This document shows, one piece after another, positions 31,091-37,251 of a stretch of 37,251 bases of DNA (the first letter of the stretch is position 1; each line of letters opens with the position of its first letter). The stretch is taken from assembly GCF_008124715.1 (NCBI RefSeq), contig NZ_VNHO01000020.1:1-37251 (forward strand), given 5' to 3'. Below the pieces are notes generated by a model. That model saw nothing but the letters and a program-made list of their open reading frames with translations. It searched no databases and was not told the origin of the DNA. A program made the translations under genes and the position numbers. The DNA is from Thermosediminibacter litoriperuensis (GTDB taxonomy: Bacteria > Bacillota > Thermosediminibacteria > Thermosediminibacterales > Thermosediminibacteraceae).

Positions 31091-32041
31091 ATGCCTGAAA
31101 TCGCAAGGACCGGAGAAATACTGTTTGTAAAGAGCGTAAAGGACGGAATCCCCAACCGTGATCCCCTTAACGACAGCGATGCCAGAAGGATATTCGGAGA
31201 AGATGACGGCAGAATATCATTGAGCGATGTCAGTATCAAACGGGATGTCAGGGATTATATCCTGCATCGTTTTCTAGATGGAGGCCCGGATAAAAAGTAT
31301 CATGTCTTTGTTCGGCAGGAAAAAGGAGAAAACGGTAAACTTCGGGACAGGAAAGAACTCGCGAGGAAGATTATCGCAGATGTTTCTGGTGAAGATATTT
31401 CTGATAAAAAGCAGGCCCTTATGTCAGCAGCTTTCGATGTCAGGGTGTTCGGTGCCGTTTATAGTGTGGGAGGAGAAAGCTTCAACCAGACAGGGCCGGT
31501 TCAGTTTGGCTGGGCTCATTCCCTTCATCCCGTTGAAACTCGATACGTGCAGGGAACCGTAGTAATTCCTTCGGAGGATGCAAGCAAAGAGCAGGGTTCC
31601 ATCTGGACCACATATATAGTTCCATTTGCGGTATTTTGTATGCCAGGAGTCATAAATGAAAGTATCGCTAGGGAGACTGGCGCGACCCGGGATGATATAG
31701 AACTGCTGCTGGAGGCGCTATGGAAGGGCACGCTGCACAGGCAGGCCAGGGGTAGAGGAATACAGCAGCCGTGCTTCTTGCTTCACGTTGAGTATTCCGA
31801 TCCTTTCTTCCGCATAGGATACCTGGAAGATTACATCTCCCTGGAGCCCGGGCGAGAAGCATGGCTGGGAGGCAATCCTCCCACATCCCTGGAGCAAGTG
31901 AGGTTAAACGTGGACCGTCTGGCAGAAGTGCTGGACCCGGAGGGAGAGTTCGGCAATAAGATTGAAAGGATACGGTACTGGGTGAACCCTGCCCTGACGA
32001 TCAGCTGTGAACTTCCTGGAACCTGCGAAAAGATATGGTAG
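31091..32041 (+). CDS. cas7: Type I-B Cas7 backbone subunit (Csh2/DevR family)
   Basis: Cas7 polymerises along the crRNA and forms the Cascade backbone. The 316-residue product carries family marks: FVKSVKDGIPNRDPLND at the N-terminus, DVSIKRDVRDYI, the DVRVFGAVYSVGGESFNQTGPVQFGWAHS block (about 118-146), and MPGVINESIA. ATG 31091 follows AAGGAGTGAT. It lies 16 nt after cas8b. Confidence 0.94.
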   Translation: MPEIARTGEILFVKSVKDGIPNRDPLNDSDARRIFGEDDGRISLSDVSIKRDVRDYILHRFLDGGPDKKYHVFVRQEKGENGKLRDRKELARKIIADVSGEDISDKKQALMSAAFDVRVFGAVYSVGGESFNQTGPVQFGWAHSLHPVETRYVQGTVVIPSEDASKEQGSIWTTYIVPFAVFCMPGVINESIARETGATRDDIELLLEALWKGTLHRQARGRGIQQPCFLLHVEYSDPFFRIGYLEDYISLEPGREAWLGGNPPTSLEQVRLNVDRLAEVLDPEGEFGNKIERIRYWVNPALTISCELPGTCEKIW

Positions 32042-32081
32042 CGGCACTCCGGGATGTAAAGCTAAGGGCAGGTGAGAAAAT

Positions 32082-32780
32082 TTGAAACTGCTTGTCTTCG
32101 AATTGCGCGGCGATCTCGCACATTTCCGCAGACCTGATGGAATAGTAACGCACCCCACGTATCCTGCCATGACAAGGACCGTGCTTTACGGCCTGATCGC
32201 ATCTATTCTGGGGAAACGTGAACTGGATGGCGAAAACTGGATGGGATATTCCATTCTCAAGCCTGTTCGCACTGTAGCCCAGGAAATGTCTATGCTTGGG
32301 AAGGGCTGGATGGGTGACGGCGGAGACTCATTCAACCGACCCACATCGATCCAGCTAATTGTAAACCCCCACTACCGCGTATATTATGCGGGATATCATT
32401 TTGAAACGCTCACAGAAATGGTCAGGGAAAAACGCAGTGTTTTTCATACTTACCTGGGATCTGCTTTTTGCCTGACGTTCCCAAGGTTTACGGGTGTCAT
32501 CGAGGCTGAAGAGATATCGCCGGTACCAGGAGATATCCTCACCGCAATTACGGTAGTTCCTGCGGATCTGGTTGAAAGTTTGCTCCCCGAAAGCGGAGAA
32601 AGATATATACCCATGAGGGGAGCTCGCTACTCAGTTGACTGCGACAGGAATTTTAAAGGGACTCTTAACTTTATCATTGAAGAGTCCGGCAGGCCGATAA
32701 AATTTAAAACAAGAGGCTGTACTGGTTTGGTCAATTATCGCATTCTGAAAGTTGAAGATGGAGTGATTTGCCTGTGGTGA
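32082..32780 (+). CDS. cas5: Type I-B Cas5 subunit
   Basis: Cas5 binds the 5' handle of the crRNA and joins Cas8 and Cas7. The 232-residue RAMP protein opens with LLVFELRGDLAHFRRPDG, the conserved N-terminal strand and loop of Cas5, and contains FNRPTSIQLIVNPHYRVYY and SVFHTYLGSAFCLTFPRF. Translation begins at TTG 32082 after GGGCAGGTGAG. Its last 13 nt overlap cas3. Confidence 0.9.
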   Translation: MKLLVFELRGDLAHFRRPDGIVTHPTYPAMTRTVLYGLIASILGKRELDGENWMGYSILKPVRTVAQEMSMLGKGWMGDGGDSFNRPTSIQLIVNPHYRVYYAGYHFETLTEMVREKRSVFHTYLGSAFCLTFPRFTGVIEAEEISPVPGDILTAITVVPADLVESLLPESGERYIPMRGARYSVDCDRNFKGTLNFIIEESGRPIKFKTRGCTGLVNYRILKVEDGVICLW

Positions 32781-35209
32781 TTCCTTTCAGGGAGTGCGTC
32801 GCTCGACCGAAGTCCGGGGACGGGAATCCCAATCTTCTTACCGACCATCTCCTTGCGGTTGCAAAATTTATAGGCGATCCCAAAGGAGACGATGAAAGTA
32901 GGATGAGATTCCTGGCGGGCCTCTGCCATGATGCCGGTAAGGCTGCAAGACGATGGCAAATGTATATCTTATCTAAGGAAGAAGGAAGAGTGGCTGTCTC
33001 GGGCGGCAGCCACTCTCCTCTAGGAAGCCTGATATTTTTCGTTTGCAGCGAACAGCTGGTGACTAAAGATTTGCCCAGGCGGTTCAGGGAGTATCTGATT
33101 ACGCAACTCACCCTGGATATTGCAGGGCATCACGGTTCAATCAAAAATATTGACCCGGCATGGCCACCGTGGGAAGAGGCCCTTTTGTCTGTCGAAGGGG
33201 TTCATTCCTATGAAACTGTAGACCTTGACGGATTTTTCGATTTTGTGAGGGGATTTTTCCCTGAAATAACACTTACATCTCGTAGTTTTGTGGATAGGCT
33301 TCAAGGGATAGATAGAAGATGGGCTGTAGTTGCAGATAAAGCTCTCGGGTATGCCCAACGTTATATTGATAACAGTGCGGATCGGGACTCTGCAGCAGCC
33401 GGCTTAATAATAAGGGATCGGACGTCGGCCATGATTTCAGCTGACAGGTTTCATGCTGCGGGCTTAGATTTTGCTTTTTTCCATCCGGAAGAAGCCAGAG
33501 TGGCTATAAATAATCTTGCGGAGGAATGCAGTCGCCTGCAAAAAAATGCTGCGCCGGAGACTTTACGAATTGTAAAACTGAGAAACGATCATCAAAAGAA
33601 AGCAATGGAGACTTACAGGACTTTCCACGATAGGTTAATTTATTCACTGGAGCTTGCTACCGGACTTGGAAAAACGCTCACCGCCCTGAGGATAGCCCTG
33701 GAGGCCGTGGCTTCGGGCAGGTGCAGCCGTGTAATCTACGTTGCTCCTTATATATCAATTTTGTCTCAGGCCACCAATGCCATCAGAGAAGCTACGGGTA
33801 TACCCGATATAATTGAACATCATCATCTATCATTTCTCGAAATGGATTACGAGCACCTGAGATCAGAGGAAGATGGAGCCTTCCTTATTGATTCATGGCA
33901 ATCCAAAATCGTAACTACTACCTTCAACCAGTTTTTCCTGGCGCTATTCCCGATAAGGGCACAGCACACGGTTAGGATACAGGCTCTAGAGAATGCCTTT
34001 GTAATAATCGACGAACCTCAAATTATTGAACCGAAAGCATGGGCTGCCTTCTTGAAGACTCTCGAAGCGGCTGCGAAACGATTGCATTTTCAGTCGATTT
34101 TATGCACGGCGACACTTCCGTACGCCTCTGATTATCTCAGCGAAGAATATATCTGTCTTTCAAGGGGAGATTCTTTAACTTCGCGTTATATTGTAAAAAC
34201 TTTGGAGGATAAATGGGATGTCCAGACTCTTGCAGAGCTGGCTGTAAAAAAGTTAATGGAAAAAGGTTCCGTAGCGGTAATCTTAAATACTGTCGCTGAT
34301 GCAGCCAGGGTTTACATGGCGGTGAAAGACCTCATCTTACGGGGGAACTTTGAAAATATAACCGGAATAGATATTTTTAACCTGACGGGATGTATGACTC
34401 CCCTTCACAAATCCGCATGGATCTCAAGAATAAAGGATTCATTAAGGAGAGGAAAAAAATGTATAGTAGTCTGCACTCAGATTCTTGAAGCGGGTGTAGA
34501 TTTGAGTTTTCGGTGTGTAATAAGAGCGCGTCCTGTTATACCTTCAGTAATTCAAGCCGCGGGACGCGGCAACCGGCATGGGGAAGGGGATCCGGCTGAA
34601 GTATTGGTTGTGGATTTTGTAAGGGATGACGGTGAGGACCCAAGAAAGTATGTTTACAGAAATCCTATATTCAGGGAAGTGACAGATGAACAGCTTAGAA
34701 GCTGTGGGGAATTTTCGGAAAAGGATTCCAGGGAGATTATAGAAAACTTTTACAGGGAAGCTTTCAAAAGAAACCCACCAACCGGGAAAATGCGGCTGAT
34801 ATATGAAGCAGCTATGGGGCAATGGTCCAAGCTAGAAGAAATCGAACCCTTTGAAGGCGATTACCCTAAAGTGATGGTATTTGTGCCACGAGTATTTAAA
34901 GGCTCCGGTGGTCCGGACATCCCCGAAATAATTCAGCGCGCTATGAAATATTTCGGCATATCCGGGGTTTCGGATATATATCAGCGCTACCTTGAAAAGG
35001 GATTCTGGAAGAGTTTGTCCTTTCGGGATAAAAAACTCTTCATGGCGTTGATCGAGCAGTTCTGCGTGTGCGTAAGTGTCAAAAAAGCTGATTCCATTGT
35101 AACAATACCCGAAGGCGCCTTTATAGGCAGTCTGGTGGATGATAGAATTTATAGCGAAGATACGGGGATGGCTCTTTCTGAAGATAGTACGGAATTTCGG
35201 ATGTATTGA
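32768..35209 (+). CDS. cas3: CRISPR-associated helicase/nuclease Cas3, HD-helicase fusion
   Basis: Cas3 is recruited by Cascade and degrades target DNA. The 813-residue product has an N-terminal HD nuclease (about 20-240). Its motif CHDAGKAARRW has the metal ligands at about residues 54-55, followed by SHSPLG and AGHHGS. The superfamily 2 helicase follows: Walker A LATGLGKTL (about 297-305), motif II IIDEPQ (about 415), motif III TATLP (about 447) and motif VI QAAGRGNRHGE (about 596). DEPQ in place of the common DEAH/DECH is a variation. The start is uncertain among TTG 32768, GTG 32774 and GTG 32777, because GGAG (32760) serves any of them. Nuclease and helicase are in one chain, the standard type I layout. 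Confidence 0.93.
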   Translation: MPVVIPFRECVARPKSGDGNPNLLTDHLLAVAKFIGDPKGDDESRMRFLAGLCHDAGKAARRWQMYILSKEEGRVAVSGGSHSPLGSLIFFVCSEQLVTKDLPRRFREYLITQLTLDIAGHHGSIKNIDPAWPPWEEALLSVEGVHSYETVDLDGFFDFVRGFFPEITLTSRSFVDRLQGIDRRWAVVADKALGYAQRYIDNSADRDSAAAGLIIRDRTSAMISADRFHAAGLDFAFFHPEEARVAINNLAEECSRLQKNAAPETLRIVKLRNDHQKKAMETYRTFHDRLIYSLELATGLGKTLTALRIALEAVASGRCSRVIYVAPYISILSQATNAIREATGIPDIIEHHHLSFLEMDYEHLRSEEDGAFLIDSWQSKIVTTTFNQFFLALFPIRAQHTVRIQALENAFVIIDEPQIIEPKAWAAFLKTLEAAAKRLHFQSILCTATLPYASDYLSEEYICLSRGDSLTSRYIVKTLEDKWDVQTLAELAVKKLMEKGSVAVILNTVADAARVYMAVKDLILRGNFENITGIDIFNLTGCMTPLHKSAWISRIKDSLRRGKKCIVVCTQILEAGVDLSFRCVIRARPVIPSVIQAAGRGNRHGEGDPAEVLVVDFVRDDGEDPRKYVYRNPIFREVTDEQLRSCGEFSEKDSREIIENFYREAFKRNPPTGKMRLIYEAAMGQWSKLEEIEPFEGDYPKVMVFVPRVFKGSGGPDIPEIIQRAMKYFGISGVSDIYQRYLEKGFWKSLSFRDKKLFMALIEQFCVCVSVKKADSIVTIPEGAFIGSLVDDRIYSEDTGMALSEDSTEFRMY

Positions 35210-35249
35210 AGATTATTATCCTTGTATGCTACTAAGGGAAGGATTAAAA

Positions 35250-35756
35250 GTGTCAGGCAAAGAGATTAACATTACCGGAACACTAGTATGGTATTACTTT
35301 ATATGTCCCCGTCAGGTATGGCTTATGTCCCATAATATAAATCCTGATGAAGATGATGAAAATGTGGCGATTGGGCGGTTTTTACATCAAGAAAGTTACG
35401 CAAGAGAGCGGAAGGAAATAAGTTTTCACGGTGGGAAAGTAGATGTTCTGGGGACCCGAGATGGACAGATTGTCGTTGCGGAAATAAAAAAGAGCAAAAA
35501 AGCAGAACAAAGTGCGAGGATGCAACTTGCTTTTTACCTTTATGAGCTAAGAAAGCTTGGAATAGAGGCAAAGGGAGAACTAAGATATATCGAGGAAAAA
35601 CGAAAGGAACAGATTGTTTTAGACGAGCAACTAACGGTAGAAGTGGAAAATGCCATGGTCCGTATACTGAGGTTGATGTATGAACCAGTACCTCCAAAGC
35701 CTCAAAAGATAAGATGGTGTAGTAATTGTGCATATAAAGAATTCTGCTGGGCTTGA
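35250..35756 (+). CDS. cas4: CRISPR adaptation exonuclease Cas4
   Basis: Cas4 trims prespacers and helps choose PAM-correct ends with Cas1-Cas2. The 168-residue product has the four iron-sulfur cysteines: Cys19 (ICPRQVWL) and Cys157, Cys160, Cys166 (CSNCAYKEFCW). The RecB nuclease motif (VAEIKKSKK, then QLAFYLYEL) lies between. GTG 35250 follows GGGAAGGA; the longer frame from 35139 lies inside cas3. Base composition here is lower in GC than the housekeeping genes. Confidence 0.92.
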   Translation: MSGKEINITGTLVWYYFICPRQVWLMSHNINPDEDDENVAIGRFLHQESYARERKEISFHGGKVDVLGTRDGQIVVAEIKKSKKAEQSARMQLAFYLYELRKLGIEAKGELRYIEEKRKEQIVLDEQLTVEVENAMVRILRLMYEPVPPKPQKIRWCSNCAYKEFCWA

Positions 35757-35808
35757 TTTTTCATTTTTAATTTACATATCAATATGCTTTCAAGGAGCTT
35801 TTCGTCGT

Positions 35809-36801
35809 ATGAAAAAAGCGATTTATATTTTTTCAAGCGGAGAACTTAAAAGAAAAGACAATACCCTTTACCTTGAAACCGAAGACCGAAAAAACTATAT
35901 ACCCGTCGAAAATACCAGTGAAATCTATATTTTCGGAGAAGTAGACATAAACAAGAGATTCTTGGAATTTGCATCCCAGAACCAAATAATAATTCATTTT
36001 TTTAACCATTATGACTACTATGTGGGCTCCTTTTATCCGAGGGAGTTTCTTAATTCAGGCTATATGATTTTGAAGCAGGCCGAATACTATCTGGATAAAG
36101 GAAAAAGGATGGCAATAGCACGGGAATTTGTGAGAGGTGCGGTAAAAAATATATTACAGGTTATAAGGTATTACATAAATCGCGGAAAAGATCTAGCTCA
36201 AATCGATGAAAGGATCCGCGAACTTGAAGGCAGAATGGATGATTTTAATGAAATTGATGAACTCATGGCTATAGAGGGCAATATCAGGGAATGTTATTAT
36301 TCTTCGTTTGATAAAATATTAGAAAATCAAGACTTTAAGTTTTACAAAAGGACTACAAGGCCACCGAAGAATAATTTAAATTCCCTTATAAGTTTTGGAA
36401 ATGCAATGATTTATACGGTTACGCTTAGTGAAATATATAAAACACACCTGGACCCTCGCATCGGTTTTCTCCATGCTACCAATTTCAGGAGGTTTACCCT
36501 GAACCTCGATGTTGCAGAGATTTTCAAGCCGATTATAGTCGACAGGGTAATACTTACCCTTATCGGCAGAAAGGTGATAACCAAAGACGATTTTGAGCAA
36601 GATTCTGAAGGGTTGATTATTAAAGAAAAAGCCAAAAGGGAGTTTATAAAAGAACTGGAAGAAAAACTATCAACCACTTTCAAGCATAGGCAAATTGGTA
36701 AAAACGTTTCATATAGAAGGCTTATAAGGCTCGAGCTATATAAATTGGAAAAGCATCTCATGGGTGAACAAGAATACAGCGCCTTTGTAGCCGGCTGGTA
36801 A
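35809..36801 (+). CDS. cas1: CRISPR integrase Cas1
   Basis: Cas1 joins new spacers to the array as a complex with Cas2. The 330-residue product (type I-B group) begins IYIFSSGELKRKDNTLYLE. The metal-binding active site is Glu156 (IEGNIRE), His222 (GFLHATNF) and Glu237 (LDVAEIFKP). All three residues are present, so it is likely active. ATG 35809 follows AAGGAGC; the frame open from 35728 overlaps cas4 and lacks a ribosome site. Confidence 0.96.
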   Translation: MKKAIYIFSSGELKRKDNTLYLETEDRKNYIPVENTSEIYIFGEVDINKRFLEFASQNQIIIHFFNHYDYYVGSFYPREFLNSGYMILKQAEYYLDKGKRMAIAREFVRGAVKNILQVIRYYINRGKDLAQIDERIRELEGRMDDFNEIDELMAIEGNIRECYYSSFDKILENQDFKFYKRTTRPPKNNLNSLISFGNAMIYTVTLSEIYKTHLDPRIGFLHATNFRRFTLNLDVAEIFKPIIVDRVILTLIGRKVITKDDFEQDSEGLIIKEKAKREFIKELEEKLSTTFKHRQIGKNVSYRRLIRLELYKLEKHLMGEQEYSAFVAGW

Positions 36802-36822
36802 TCTGGAGGCATAAGAATTTGC

Positions 36823-37086
36823 ATGTTTATAATACTTGTATATGACGTGGGCGAAAAAAGAGTGGCAAAGGTGTTAAAAATCTGCCGAAAATATCTTACC
36901 TGGGTTCAGAATTCGGTCTTTGAAGGAGAAATAACGGAATTGGCGTATAAAAAATTAAAACTGGAACTGAAAAGAGCAATAGTGGAAGATGAAGATTCGG
37001 TTATTTTTTACATATTAAGGACGATTAAATATTCCGAGCGAGAAATGCTTGGGAGAAAAAAGGGCGGAGAGGAAATATTTCTATAA
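36823..37086 (+). CDS. cas2: CRISPR adaptation protein Cas2
   Basis: Cas2 is the dimeric scaffold of the Cas1-Cas2 integrase. The 87-residue product has the N-terminal FIILVYDVGEKRVAKVLK strand with the conserved Asp, and QNSVFEGEI. The upstream GGAGG (36805-36809) lies 13 nt from the ATG, a rather long spacing. It is the last gene of the operon. Confidence 0.95.
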   Translation: MFIILVYDVGEKRVAKVLKICRKYLTWVQNSVFEGEITELAYKKLKLELKRAIVEDEDSVIFYILRTIKYSEREMLGRKKGGEEIFL

Positions 37087-37090
37087 AAAA

Positions 37091-37136
37091 TGTCGTCGAC
37101 CTCCGGTGATGCAAAAACCCCCGGAGGTCGACGACA
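37091..37136 (-). terminator. 16-bp perfect palindrome after cas2, shaped as a leftward terminator
   Basis: TGTCGTCGACCTCCGG (37091-37106) and CCGGAGGTCGACGACA (37121-37136) are perfect complements around a 14-nt loop. Six A precede it on the plus strand, so a minus-strand transcript would end in TTTTTT. No T-run follows on the plus strand. The last 115 bp of the window after it are AT-rich and hold no CRISPR repeat or gene. Confidence 0.6.
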
Positions 37137-37251
37137 AAGGCTAATTACGCTTAAAGTCAGAATTAACACTGTTTTAGAAGGATTTTTTTAGTTAGTAGCG
37201 AAATAAATATAGAAAATTAAATAAACGTTTTTTCTGCTTAAAACTTTAATT

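Noticed and set aside
37137-37251. Possible CRISPR repeats or leader after cas2
   Set aside because: No repeated 28-37-bp unit occurs in the last 115 bases. It may be leader DNA, but that cannot be shown from this window.

Overview
The window looks like a chromosomal segment of a spore-forming, probably thermophilic Firmicute of the Thermosediminibacterales/Thermoanaerobacterales kind. The evidence is the gene content: SPOCS-domain and SpoVG sporulation proteins, a PurR-type repressor, T-box control, a GTCGAC-containing palindrome beside a type I-B CRISPR-cas operon, and many TTG/GTG starts behind strong GGAGG sites. The genus is an inference. Nearly all genes lie on the plus strand; the one clear exception is a triple-HTH regulator at 21076-21849.

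Region 1 (1-13.7 kb) is core-like. Two terminator-like hairpins separate it from whatever lies to the left. Then come a small Pro/Glu/Gln-rich membrane protein, a three-SPOCS plus LysM spore-coat type protein, and a cyanophycinase/cyanophycin synthetase pair (cphB-cphA). These are followed by ispE, a GntR/FCD regulator, a nucleotidyltransferase, purR, spoVG (behind a sigma-H-like promoter), glmU, prs, L25/ctc, pth and two very small genes.

Region 2 (13.8-20.2 kb) is carbohydrate metabolism: an orphan GH130 enzyme, then a mannitol locus mtlA-mtlR-mtlF-mtlD that imports mannitol as mannitol-1-phosphate and oxidises it to fructose-6-phosphate.

Region 3 (20.2-28.1 kb) is more mixed. It holds a 5'-truncated anti-sigma-factor-like remnant and a small HesB-like protein whose frame is interrupted by one UGA, read here as selenocysteine. 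The three-HTH XRE regulator converges on that gene and its stop overlaps the stop of the selenoprotein. Thioredoxin follows, then a zinc uptake operon znuA-znuC-znuB-zur with a perfect 7-1-7 Fur-family operator. A tryptophan T-box leader comes next; it carries two successive terminators and precedes trpP. The region ends with a YlmH-like S4 protein and a PlsC acyltransferase.

Region 4 (28.1-37.2 kb) is a complete type I-B CRISPR-cas operon, cas6-cas8b(TM1802)-cas7-cas5-cas3-cas4-cas1-cas2, more AT-rich than the rest. No CRISPR repeats occur inside the window. A large perfect palindrome after cas2 is shaped as a terminator for leftward transcription, so something transcribed toward cas2 may lie just to the right.

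The most notable items are the UGA-containing selenoprotein gene and the tandem-terminator Trp T-box, whose first T-box sequence appears to have lost five bases.
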